A stretch of DNA of 13,186 nucleotides from JAFGGG01 sp964638895 (GTDB lineage: Bacteria > Spirochaetota > Spirochaetia > SZUA-6 > RPPD01): positions 1 through 13,186 of the forward strand of contig CAZWYY010000075.1 of the NCBI GenBank assembly GCA_964638895.1, read 5' to 3'. Shown piece by piece: positions 1-6,863 of the stretch (positions are counted from its first letter, which is position 1; every line of letters begins with the position of its first letter). Below the pieces are notes generated by a model. It was not told the origin of the DNA, did not search any database, and was given only the letters and a program-made list of their open reading frames with translations. Position numbers and translations under genes: made by a program.

Positions 1-1
1 C

Positions 2-127
2 AATATGCTTACGTATGAGCCCTCCCTTGGGTACACGCTTCTGTCCACTAATCAAGCTTTACCGAAAGGCATACGAGACCTACAAAAGTTCAGGATAGAC
101 AGGCAAATGGAAAGAAAAAGTCCGTAA
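2..127 (+). CDS. possible C-terminal end of an upstream gene (5' partial)
   Basis: A reading frame is open from the window edge to a TAA at 125-127 and gives about 41 residues ending DRQMERKSP. The family is not recognised. The case for it is positional: the frame stops about 64 bases before an intrinsic terminator, and the next gene begins after that terminator. A second frame (starting at base 3) is also open to about base 111, so the choice of frame is uncertain and the stretch could be non-coding. Confidence 0.35.
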   Translation, partial: NMLTYEPSLGYTLLSTNQALPKGIRDLQKFRIDRQMERKSP

Positions 128-190
128 AAACGCCGAACGGCTGGGGTATTGAGGCCCTCCCCGTCAAAAACCAGGCAGCGCTGCGCCGAT

Positions 191-210
191 CGCCGCCGTC
201 GGCGTTTTTT
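191..210 (+). terminator. intrinsic terminator just before the 237-1016 gene
   Basis: CGCCG (191-195) pairs with CGGCG (200-204) around a CCGT loop and is followed by six T (205-210). An A-rich copy at 126-136 (AAAAACGCCGA) is fully complementary to 199-209 (TCGGCGTTTTT), so a longer enclosing helix, or a bidirectional terminator, is also possible. A 10-bp palindrome GCAGCGCTGC lies at 175-184. It probably ends transcription of the upstream gene. Because the next SD starts only about 10 bases later, it may also act as an attenuator for that gene. Confidence 0.65.
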
Positions 211-236
211 AATTTATATAAGGAGGTCTTTTAAAT

Positions 237-1016
237 ATGATAGAAATGGCCGGTTATGAGCTTGGAGAAAAAAACATCCGGGGTTCTTCTATTGCTGTAG
301 TCGGTTTTTTGGAAATCAGCGGTGAATGCGAACCGCTTGTTTCGCCTGATGAACAAAATATTGAAGAGGTGAAAGAAAGAAAAAAGATATCGTCATTATC
401 CGCTTATAACTACCGGTGGACACTGGGCATTACCGGTGAGACAGCCAATTGGATAAATGGTTTAAGTAATGAAGACAATGCAATACTGGTACAATTTTTA
501 TTTAACACTCATCAAACGGGTTACCGTGTCAGGGAACTGGCCACTACCATCCGTCAGCTTGCCCCGCTTCGGGATAAACCCAAACTCAGTGACGTGTTTA
601 ATAAAATTCTCAGAACGGCCAAACCACTAATAGGCGGAGCCGGAGAATTGATCGGCGGTCCGGCCAAGATCATCGCTTCGGCAGTATCCCAACTGCAGAT
701 CGACTCCGTTTCTCCGGAGGAATTCAAATGGTATGTCAAATCATTTACCTCGTTTAATCATGAACAGGGTATTGAATGGTGTCTTTCCAAGAAATTGTTT
801 GAAAACCTGGGGAACCGGATTTCAGGAGGCGTAGCGGTCCTCTTTCATCGGTATCTTTTACCGGGAAAGGAAGAAAAGAAAAAGAAGAAGATAATATTGG
901 AAGCCAGGGTTTGTCTTCAATCCGCTAAAAAGAATATATGCAATTGGGTTCCTCCTATGGCTGAAGACGGGAAACACATTACCAGACCATTGTTCCTGGA
1001 GATCAACCCTAAATAG
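237..1016 (+). CDS. hypothetical protein, 259 aa, family not recognised
   Basis: The start is well supported: AAGGAGGT at 220-227 lies nine bases before the ATG. No signal peptide, lipobox or clear transmembrane helix is visible, so the protein is probably cytoplasmic. A Gly/Ala-rich, mildly hydrophobic segment at about residues 129-150 (PLIGGAGELIGGPAKII) could be a flexible or membrane-active stretch. A basic KEEKKKKK patch lies at about 211-218. The segment before it (about 160-205) is rich in aromatic residues and contains Cys182; three further Cys are at 31, 226 and 234. The gene stands alone: a terminator precedes it and the next gene is on the opposite strand. No clear promoter is visible between the terminator and the SD, so it may depend on read-through. 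I do not recognise a family and assign no function. Confidence 0.85.
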   Translation: MIEMAGYELGEKNIRGSSIAVVGFLEISGECEPLVSPDEQNIEEVKERKKISSLSAYNYRWTLGITGETANWINGLSNEDNAILVQFLFNTHQTGYRVRELATTIRQLAPLRDKPKLSDVFNKILRTAKPLIGGAGELIGGPAKIIASAVSQLQIDSVSPEEFKWYVKSFTSFNHEQGIEWCLSKKLFENLGNRISGGVAVLFHRYLLPGKEEKKKKKIILEARVCLQSAKKNICNWVPPMAEDGKHITRPLFLEINPK

Positions 1017-1187
1017 TGTATATACCGGGATAAACCCTGTTTCACTGCACCCCTTTTATTTTTTTAGTACCCTCTTTGGCATTACTGATAGATAATCCGC
1101 CGGATTCAATCATATCTAAAAAAGGTTTTCACCGTGTCAAAGGAGTTCCACATACCGGCCCATCGCTTGCCTGTTCCCGTCCATTAA

Positions 1188-1951
1188 TCAAAAAACGCAG
1201 AGGCTGCTCAGATCCTGGGTTACGCCCGTGTCGCCGCGGTTCCAGGTTACACCCCGTCGGTTGAGTGGAAAAACAGTCCTTTATCGTCCACGGCCAAAAA
1301 GCGTAAGCCGTCATAGATAATGTCCCGGATGGATTCAGCGTGGTAGGGCGGGGGTGAGGTGGCGTTATTCCAGGTATTCCCGCCGGCAGTGGAGTATTTC
1401 AGCAGCCGCCCGACTCCCCCCATGACCAGGTGTCCTTTTTTATCCGTAGCCAGGGTCAGGCGCTGGTAGCCGTCCTCCTCGATTTTTGTCCAATGTATTC
1501 CATTATCGGTGGAATATAATAAAAGCGGCTTTCCGCTGTGATCACCGCCCACAATAACGAATTTTTTGGTGGGTGCATCATATTTGATGCTCCATAGGTC
1601 GGTGGAGGTCGTTGAAACCATCTTATTCCAGGAGTTTCCGGCATTGACGGAACGATAAATCGCGCCGCCGCCCACATCGACCAGCACCCCCCGTCCGTTA
1701 TCGGTAAGGTCGAAGAAACCGAAAGACGGGCCTTTTTTGGCCTGGCTCCAGTTTATCCCGCCGTCATGGGAGAATACGATTATGCCCGACGCGCCCGCCG
1801 CAACCAGGTCGGCATGGGCCGTGACCGCGATCTTCGGACCCACCTTGTCCGGGCCGTGCGGACCGTTATTCCGCACCGGAGCGGCGAAAATCGCTGTAAA
1901 CACCGTCATGGCCAGAACAAGGCCGGATATTGATAAAACAAGCCGTCTCAT
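1188..1951 (-). pseudogene. exported Asp-box (BNR) repeat protein, frameshifted near the C-terminus
   Basis: The start is placed at 1951, where AAAGGAGG (complement of 1960-1967) precedes the ATG by eight bases; a longer frame to 2002 has no such site. Residues 1-24 (MRRL followed by a hydrophobic stretch ending AIFAAP) are a Sec signal peptide. Asp-box motifs (SxDxGxxW type) lie at about 61-68 (SHDGGINW), 101-108, 147-154 (STDNGIHW) and 187-194, spaced as in beta-propeller BNR proteins. A fifth box begins STDG but stops at a TAA at 1247-1249. Adding one base to the GGGG run (complement of 1252-1255) restores GVTWNRGDTG and continues to a TGA at 1188-1190, giving about 254 residues. This is a one-base deletion or a homopolymer sequencing error. 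A role outside the cytoplasm is inferred; the ligand is unknown. Confidence 0.75.
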
Positions 1952-2032
1952 AAGATCAGCCTCCTTTATTAACGGCATAAGCCATGCGGGGCCGTATTTC
2001 AAGGAGAAAACCGTTCACGCGGCAGTGTCTGC

Positions 2033-2061
2033 TTGACAACGGAATGAGTGTTTGTTATGGA
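2033..2061 (+). promoter_or_regulatory. putative promoter of the YwbE-family gene
   Basis: A perfect -35 TTGACA at 2033-2038 is followed after 17 bases by a weak -10 TATGGA (2056-2061). If real, transcription would start near 2068. That is consistent with translation starting at 2093 and not at the upstream ATGs at 2048 or 2057, which would overlap the promoter. The -10 match is poor. Confidence 0.35.
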
Positions 2062-2092
2062 TATGGTATCATCCGACGGTAAGGAAATCGTA

Positions 2093-2284
2093 ATGAATGG
2101 AAACATCCGCAGTACTATAACAAAAGGGTCCCGTGTTTCGATTGTGCAAAAACAGGACCAGCGCTCGGGAAAATTAACCGAGGGTATTGTCAAGGATATT
2201 CTGACGAACTCCCCGACCCATCCCCACGGTATAAAGGTCAGGCTGGAATCCGGTGAGGTCGGCAGGGTAAAAGTAATTCATTAA
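2093..2284 (+). CDS. ywbE: YwbE-family (DUF2196) small protein
   Basis: The 63-residue product has the YwbE pattern: an N-terminal KGSRVSIVQKQDQRSGKLTEG stretch, then VKDILTNSPTHPHGIKVRL, then ESGEVGRVKVI. The family is a short beta-rich domain of unknown function, usually 60-70 residues, so this is full length. The start at 2093 is chosen because AAGGAA (2081-2086) lies six bases upstream and because family members begin close to MNG. The upstream in-frame ATGs at 2048 and 2057 would add a 15-residue extension without an SD. It is monocistronic, divergent from the Asp-box gene and convergent with the helicase gene. Confidence 0.88.
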   Translation: MNGNIRSTITKGSRVSIVQKQDQRSGKLTEGIVKDILTNSPTHPHGIKVRLESGEVGRVKVIH

Positions 2285-2323
2285 TCCCGGTCACACGGCG
2301 TCTATTGCCGCTGTTTCGTCGCG

Positions 2324-2411
2324 GGTCTTTGGTAAGACCGCAGCGGCCGCCCGGGTTGCGGCAGCCGGGAACCCTGCGGCCGATCTTCCAATACCGGGCT
2401 GCCGCCCGGGT
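2324..2411. repeat. nested inverted repeats between convergent genes, possible terminator region
   Basis: GGTCTT (2324-2329) pairs with AAGACC (2334-2339) around TGGT. A GC-rich arm near 2349-2368 (CCCGGGTTGCGGCAGCCGGG) is complementary, apart from a 3-base insertion, to about 2394-2411 (CCGGGCTGCCGCCCGGG). Neither has a good T-run. Lying between the ends of the YwbE gene (+) and the helicase gene (-), the region is a plausible bidirectional stop or Rho-independent structure. The remaining bases up to 2551 show no gene that I can support. Confidence 0.4.
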
Positions 2412-2551
2412 TATATGTGTTATCCCATGAGACCGTGCGGCGGCCCCGACAACCGGGGCATGTCAATAGGCGGCAGTCCCGCAAGCATGGTACTGCCACC
2501 CGGCCGCGTGCCGTGGAAAGCCGCTCGAGATTCCGCGGCGCATGATAGATT

Positions 2552-3862
2552 CTACCACCCGGCGGCTCGCCGGCGAAATCCGCTTGACTTTCTCCGGCCG
2601 AAGCGGTTCGACGCGTCCCGGTCATAACCGGAAACCGCCTCCCGTGGGTCGCGTCGGAATCCGGATGCGCCGGTTTTTTGGCGGCCGGAGGACCCCCGCC
2701 TTGCAGCGAATGCAGAAACATCCGTCCCGCATTCTTCCGCCTGAAATCCGGGTACCTTCCGTACCTCGATTTTAGTGCGCAGTAATTTTTGGATACCGGC
2801 AAGAAGCCCCGCCTCATCATTACTTACAAGAGAAAGAGCCAGGCCCTTGGTCCCGGCCCTGCCTGTGCGCCCGATACGGTGGATATAATCCTCCGGTATG
2901 CCCGGCAGGTCATAATTGACAACCTGGGGCAGGTGATTGATATCAAGGCCCCTGGAAGCAATATCCGTGGCAACCAAAAAGTTAACGGCGCCGTTTTTAA
3001 AATCGGCCAGGGCCCGCGTACGCGCGGACTGGCTTTTGTTGCCGTGAATGGCGGCCGCGCAGATGCTGTTTTTAGCCAGCTTAGCCGCCAGGTTATTGGC
3101 CCCGTGTTTTGTGCGGGTAAAGACAAGCGCACGGCTTACGTCCCCTTCTTTTATAAGATGGGTAAGCAGTCTGAATTTATCGGCACGCTCCACGGGATGC
3201 AGCACCTGGGTGACGGTGTCCACCGCCGTGTTGCGGGGGCTTACCTCAACCAGGATGGGATTGCGCAGGATACCGTCGGCCAGCTCCCTTACCGCCTGCG
3301 AATACGTGGCGGAAAAAAGCAGGTTCTGCCTTTTTTGCGGAAGCAGCTTCAGAATCCTTTTGATATCATGAATAAATCCCATATCAAGCATACGGTCCGC
3401 CTCGTCCAGCACCAGAATTTCCACTTCTGATAAATCCACGGTGCGCTGACCGGCGTGGTCAAGCAGCCTGCCCGGAGTGGCCGTCAGGATGTCCGTTCCC
3501 CGGCCGAGCTCCCGGATCTGCGACTTGATATTGACTCCGCCGAACACGACCACGGAGCGCAGCCTGATATTCTTGCCGTACATGGTAACGCTTTTTGCCA
3601 CCTGGGCGGCCAGCTCGCGTGTGGGCGTCAGGATAAGGGCGCGCGGATTCAGTCCGCCCTGTCTATCGGCGCTCAGCAGCTGCAGTATGGGCAGGGCAAA
3701 GGCCGCGGTCTTGCCGGTGCCGGTCTGGGCGCCCGCCAGCACATCAGACCCGTTTAAAATCTCAGGAATCGCCCGTTCCTGAATGGGTGTGGGATTTTCA
3801 TATCCCCGCGCGCTAAGCGCGCCAAGCAGTTCGGCCTTGAGGCCGAGCTTTTTAAAACACAT
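2552..3862 (-). CDS. rhlE: DEAD-box ATP-dependent RNA helicase, RhlE-type
   Basis: This 436-residue SF2 helicase unwinds or remodels RNA using ATP, typically in ribosome assembly, RNA decay or cold adaptation. All core motifs are present: Q motif GYENPTPIQ (20-28), Walker A AQTGTGKT (45-52), PTRELA (80-85), TPGR (129-132), DEAD (153-156), SAT (184-186), LVFTRTK (246-252), ATDIASRGLD (298-307) and HRIGRTGR (328-335). From about residue 385 the tail is rich in Arg, Gly and Ser (RRGSSGR, GFRRDPR, FGRRKSSGFRRR), a usual RNA-binding extension. The N-terminus MCFKKLGL fits RhlE proteins. GGAG (complement of 3871-3874) lies eight bases before the ATG. The likely promoter at 4028-4064 gives a 5' UTR of about 160 bases. 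The order of rhlE among related paralogues (rhlB, dbpA, csdA) is not certain, so the symbol is approximate. Confidence 0.93.
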   Translation of the reverse strand: MCFKKLGLKAELLGALSARGYENPTPIQERAIPEILNGSDVLAGAQTGTGKTAAFALPILQLLSADRQGGLNPRALILTPTRELAAQVAKSVTMYGKNIRLRSVVVFGGVNIKSQIRELGRGTDILTATPGRLLDHAGQRTVDLSEVEILVLDEADRMLDMGFIHDIKRILKLLPQKRQNLLFSATYSQAVRELADGILRNPILVEVSPRNTAVDTVTQVLHPVERADKFRLLTHLIKEGDVSRALVFTRTKHGANNLAAKLAKNSICAAAIHGNKSQSARTRALADFKNGAVNFLVATDIASRGLDINHLPQVVNYDLPGIPEDYIHRIGRTGRAGTKGLALSLVSNDEAGLLAGIQKLLRTKIEVRKVPGFQAEECGTDVSAFAARRGSSGRQKTGASGFRRDPREAVSGYDRDASNRFGRRKSSGFRRRAAGW

Positions 3863-3880
3863 AAAATAACTCCATCTCCG

Positions 3881-3906
3881 ACCCGTTCCCCGTCTCAGGG
3901 AAGGGT
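3881..3906 (-). promoter_or_regulatory. 5' UTR stem-loop next to the helicase SD
   Basis: In the minus-strand transcript ACCC pairs with GGGT (3903-3906 with 3881-3884), and an inner TTCCC pairs with GGGGA with one G-U, around a six-base loop and a two-base bulge. It ends about six bases upstream of the SD (3871-3874). It sits in a long AU-rich leader, so an influence on translation is conceivable but not shown. Confidence 0.4.
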
Positions 3907-4027
3907 CATTGTGAACATACAGAGATTGTTATGAGTTGTTTTTATTTATAAAACGTAAATTGGATTTATTGGTCTTATGAACAAAAATTTCTAACTTCTT
4001 CTGAACATCACATAAAATATTTGCTTT

Positions 4028-4064
4028 AATATATACTAAATTTGGGCGGAAGGCAAGAGGGAAG
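4028..4064 (-). promoter_or_regulatory. promoter module upstream of the helicase gene (copy A)
   Basis: Read on the minus strand, a -35 TTGCCT (complement of 4051-4056) is followed after exactly 17 bases by a -10 TATATT (complement of 4028-4033). The 37-base stretch matches the typA upstream copy at 6112-6148 in 30 of 37 positions, including CTTCCC upstream of the -35, CGCCC in the spacer and GTATATATT. The expected start of transcription is near 4021. Confidence 0.65.
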
Positions 4065-4079
4065 GGGAAAAAAGCGATG

Positions 4080-4149
4080 CCGCGATATAAAACGTGCGGC
4101 CCGCGCAGATGCAACGCCGCTGCTGCTGGGCTGGGTTCCTGTATCGCGG
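4080..4149. repeat. 70-base inverted repeat in the typA-helicase intergenic region
   Basis: CCGCGATA (4080-4087) is complementary to TATCGCGG (4142-4149). Inside, GCCCGCGCAG can pair with CTGCTGGGC. It lies downstream of the typA stop and upstream of the helicase promoter, so it may end the typA transcript, although no T-run follows. The rest of 4150-4219 is GC-rich with CGGCC/GGCCG pairing and no gene. Confidence 0.4.
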
Positions 4150-4219
4150 TTGGGGTTCCGAAGTTGCTGCCGAAACGCCTAGACAACGGCCGGGAAACCC
4201 CCTCTCGAGGCCGGGGCTC

Positions 4220-6058
4220 CTAGGCCGCGGAATCCTCTGCGGCGCGTTTTGCTTGGCTGCCCGCACTCTTCCGCTCCGAACCTTTAAGCTTAATCTTACG
4301 CAGCCTGATGGAGCGGGGGGTAAGCTCCACCAGCTCATCGTCATTTATAAAGGCGATGTAATCCTCCAGGCTCAGCTTGACCGGCGGGGTGAGTATGATA
4401 TTTTCGTCACTACCCGCGGCGCGCAGGTTGGTAAGCTTCTTGCCCCTGGCGGGATTCACCACCAGGTCGTTCTCACGCGCGTGCTCGCCGATGATCTGAC
4501 CCTCGTATAACTTTACCTGGGGGCCGATAAAAAGCCTGCCGCGCTCCTGCAGGTTGAAGAGGGCGTAGGCCACGCTGGTGCACTCCTCCATGCAGATGAG
4601 CACGCCTTTTTTACGGTTCTTTATCTCTCCCACGTAGGTATCGTATCCGGAGAAAAGATAGTTCATAACGCCCATACCCCTGGACTCGGTCATAAAGGTG
4701 TTTCGAAAACCCAGGAGCCCGCGCGTGGGGATGGTATACACCATATGCACCATGCCGTTGTTGTGCTGCATGTCCTTCATCCTGCCCCTGCGGGCGCCCA
4801 GGTGCTCGATCACCTTGCCCATGTAGGCTTCATCGATATCAATGGTCAGCTCCTCGTAGGGCTCCAGCAGCCGGCCGTCAACTCTTTGCATAATGACTTC
4901 GGGACGCGTTACCTGAAACTCATAGCCCTCGCGCCGCATCTTTTCGATGAGGATGGAAAGATGCAGCTCGCCCCGTCCGGAGACCTTGTAACCGATGCCC
5001 GCTTCCATGTCCTTTACCTGCAGGGCCACATCGTTCAACGTCTCGCGATAGAGCCGCTCACGCAGGTGCTGCGAGGTGACGAATCTGCCCTCCCTTCCCG
5101 CGAAGGGAGAGTCGTTGGGAATGAAGTTCATGGACATGGTCGGAGGGTCAAGCTCCATAAAGGGAAGCGGCATGGGGTTCTGCGGGTCGGTAATTGTCTC
5201 GCCGATGGTGACATCATCCACACCGGCGAGGGCCACAATCTCACCAACCGCGGCGGTCTCGATCTGCACCATTTTTGTGCCTTCAAAACCGTATATCTTG
5301 GTGACCCTTGTCGCGGACGCCACGTCGGTTCCGCGGCAGGCCGCCACGTCGTCATTGACGCTGATCCGGCCAGCCGTGATCTTTCCGATGGCCAGGCGCC
5401 CCAGGAACGAGGAATAAGAGAGCGAGCTTACCAGGAGCTGCAGCGGGGCCTCGCTGTCCCCGGCAGGAGCGGGAATAAAACGCACGATCTCATCGAACAA
5501 CACGGTGATATCGGTTGTTTTATGACGGTGATCACGGGTGACATACCCGTCCTTGGCCGAGGCGAAGAGCATGGGATAGTCCAGGCATTCCTCAGGCGCC
5601 TCCAGCTTGAGAAAAAGCTCCAGCACCTGGTCCACAACCCAGTCCGGGCGCGCGGCCGGCTTATCGATTTTATTGATTACCACGATGATGGGCAGTCCCA
5701 GCGCCAGCGCCTTGCGCAGCACGTAATAGGTCTGCGGCATGGGACCTTCCTGCGCGTCCACCAGGAGCAGCGCTCCGTCAACCATGTTCAGGATGCGCTC
5801 CACCTGGCCCCCGAAATCCGCGTGGCCCGGGGTGTCCACCAGGTTGATGCGGTGGTCCTTGTAATGGAACGATCCGTTTTTGGAGGCGATGGTAATGCCC
5901 CGTTCCCGTTCCAGGTCCAGGCAGTCCATCATGCGTTCCTCCACAACCTGGTTGTCGCGGAACATGCCGCTTTGGCGGAACATCTGATCCACAAGCGTGG
6001 TCTTGCCGTGGTCTACGTGCGCGATAATCGCGATATTCTTAATTTTAGGTGTATCCAT
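4220..6058 (-). CDS. typA: TypA/BipA ribosome-associated translational GTPase
   Basis: The 612-residue product is a translation-factor GTPase that binds the 70S ribosome at the EF-G site and helps late assembly of the 50S subunit, especially in cold or other stress. GTPase motifs are G1 AHVDHGKT (13-20), the switch I segment RERGIT (51-56), G3 DTPGH (75-79), G4 NKID (129-132) and G5 SAK (167-169). EF-G-like domains follow, and the TypA-specific C-terminal half includes RRGRMKDMQHNNGMVHMVYT and the IPTRGLLGFRN segment. Length is normal for the family. The last about 20 residues are a Lys/Ala-rich tail. The SD is modest (AAGAGA in the complement of about 6066-6071). The module at 6112-6148 is the likely promoter, giving a 5' UTR of about 46 bases. 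Confidence 0.97.
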   Translation of the reverse strand: MDTPKIKNIAIIAHVDHGKTTLVDQMFRQSGMFRDNQVVEERMMDCLDLERERGITIASKNGSFHYKDHRINLVDTPGHADFGGQVERILNMVDGALLLVDAQEGPMPQTYYVLRKALALGLPIIVVINKIDKPAARPDWVVDQVLELFLKLEAPEECLDYPMLFASAKDGYVTRDHRHKTTDITVLFDEIVRFIPAPAGDSEAPLQLLVSSLSYSSFLGRLAIGKITAGRISVNDDVAACRGTDVASATRVTKIYGFEGTKMVQIETAAVGEIVALAGVDDVTIGETITDPQNPMPLPFMELDPPTMSMNFIPNDSPFAGREGRFVTSQHLRERLYRETLNDVALQVKDMEAGIGYKVSGRGELHLSILIEKMRREGYEFQVTRPEVIMQRVDGRLLEPYEELTIDIDEAYMGKVIEHLGARRGRMKDMQHNNGMVHMVYTIPTRGLLGFRNTFMTESRGMGVMNYLFSGYDTYVGEIKNRKKGVLICMEECTSVAYALFNLQERGRLFIGPQVKLYEGQIIGEHARENDLVVNPARGKKLTNLRAAGSDENIILTPPVKLSLEDYIAFINDDELVELTPRSIRLRKIKLKGSERKSAGSQAKRAAEDSAA

Positions 6059-6111
6059 ATATATTTCTCTTAAATTGAATTAAATCCTTAAGGTCAGTTG
6101 AGCTTCACATG

Positions 6112-6148
6112 AATATATACAAAAAGCGGGCGCGAGGCAAGCGGGAAG
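6112..6148 (-). promoter_or_regulatory. promoter module upstream of typA (copy B)
   Basis: On the minus strand a -35 TTGCCT (complement of 6135-6140), a 17-base spacer and a -10 TATATT (complement of 6112-6117) are flanked by the same CTTCCC, CGCCC and GTATATATT blocks as the copy at 4028-4064. The expected start is near 6105. Confidence 0.68.
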
Positions 6149-6196
6149 TTAATAGTCTCATTTCATTTTTGTCAGTGGGTATAATAAAAATAATAA

Positions 6197-6224
6197 TTGA
6201 CTTTGCTTATAGATTGCCTATACT
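6197..6224 (+). promoter_or_regulatory. sigma70-type promoter of the interrupted lipoprotein gene
   Basis: TTGACT (6197-6202), a 16-base spacer and TATACT (6219-6224) each match the consensus at five of six positions. The predicted start near 6231 leaves a 5' UTR of about 40 bases with the SD AAAGGAGGAG just before the ATG at 6271. This argues against the longer frame starting at 6109. Confidence 0.7.
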
Positions 6225-6270
6225 GATTAATGATTTCAGAATTTATTTAGAATATTCAAAGGAGGAGAAA

Positions 6271-6684
6271 ATGAAAGATAAAAAGATTCTGAGATACATT
6301 GTATTATTCGGTATTATTGCCGCGGTATTGATTTTTGCGGGGTGTGAACTGGCTAGTTCACCGGAATTCGTAGGAACATGGTTGCAGGATCTTGGAATTG
6401 CGCAAGAAGAATTAACAATATCGGAAACATCCATAGTTGTTGAAGATTCCGGTCTTTTTGTTGGAAAACTCACTTTATCGATTGTCTCATACGATGAAGA
6501 TGCCAATCATATTCATGCTCAAATCGTATCCGGTACGGGGATTTTTAGTGATCCCGTTAACTAACCTCCTGGCCAGGATGTATATTTTACATATCAGATA
6601 AGCGGTGATAATCTTTATTTTGATATGGATACGGTAACCTACCCAGCAACAGGAAATGCTTACGGGCCGTATGCAAAACAGTGA
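6271..6684 (+). pseudogene. small lipoprotein gene interrupted by an in-frame TAA
   Basis: The start at 6271 has an excellent SD (AAAGGAGGAG). Residues 1-20 form a lipoprotein signal peptide: basic MKDKK, a hydrophobic core and a loose lipobox FAGC, with Cys about residue 26. The mature part starts ELASSPEFVGTWLQD and looks like a small beta-rich secreted domain (alternating hydrophobic stretches such as ELTISETSIVV and GKLTLSIVSYDED), similar in style to calycin-like lipoproteins; no named family is recognised. Codon 98 is TAA (6562-6564). The same frame then continues for 39 more codons, including DVYFTYQISGDNLYFDMD, to a TGA at 6682-6684. The continuation keeps the beta-strand pattern, so the original product was about 137 residues. 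A nonsense mutation of a sense codon such as CAA, TAT or TAC is the simplest reading; stop read-through is less likely. Confidence 0.75.
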
Positions 6685-6700
6685 TATCCGTTCAGGCGTC

Positions 6701-6835
6701 GGCTTATTTCAGCTTTTCGCTATCTAAGGGTTCGCCCGTAGATAGCTATATGTCGAAAGCAGTACAAGCGGGCTGAAAAAGCGGGCAATTGCCGCCCACC
6801 AGGGCGTGCTTTCTCACGTCGTATCCGGCGTAAGA
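6701..6835 (+). other. structured intergenic region, candidate cis-RNA or small RNA
   Basis: Several stem-loops follow each other on the plus strand. GCTATCTA (6719-6726) pairs with TAGATAGC (6739-6746) and encloses GGG-TTCG-CCC (6728-6737). An outer helix TTTCAGC (6707-6713) pairs with GCTGAAA (6772-6778). GGGC (6783-6786) pairs with GCCC (6794-6797), and alternatively CGCCC (6793-6797) pairs with GGGCG (6802-6806). ACGTCG pairs with CGGCGT at about 6817-6832. No Rfam family that I know is recognised. It lies between the broken lipoprotein gene and the methyltransferase gene and may be the leader of the latter. Confidence 0.45.
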
Positions 6836-6863
6836 ACGGAGCCCGGGGCCATACCAATAGCAA

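Noticed and set aside
1129..1140. Terminator for the frameshifted Asp-box gene (GGT-GAAA-ACC followed by T6 on the minus strand)
   Set aside because: The stem is only three base pairs; too weak to call.
2302..2820. 172-residue minus-strand frame
   Set aside because: It overlaps the helicase C-terminus in another frame and is of biased GC-rich composition; no SD or family features.
3929..4186. 85-residue minus-strand frame in the typA-helicase gap
   Set aside because: It covers the helicase promoter and leader, has no SD, and has unlike composition at its two ends.
4745..6073. 442-residue plus-strand frame
   Set aside because: It lies antisense to typA, whose motifs are complete. The frame is a codon-bias shadow.
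6109..6270. N-terminal extension of the lipoprotein from the ATG at 6109
   Set aside because: It would place the promoter (6197-6224) inside the gene and put 54 residues before a clear signal peptide; the ATG at 6271 has a strong SD.
6681..6776. 31-codon GTG frame overlapping the TGA of the interrupted lipoprotein gene (GTGA)
   Set aside because: No SD or recognisable features, and the bases are better explained by the base-paired structure. A further open frame (about 6744-6920) overlapping the methyltransferase start was rejected for the same reason and for lack of a start codon.
6776..6797. Minus-strand terminator GGGC-GCCC followed by TTTTT
   Set aside because: There is no minus-strand gene immediately upstream that would need it; the hairpin is counted as part of the structured region.
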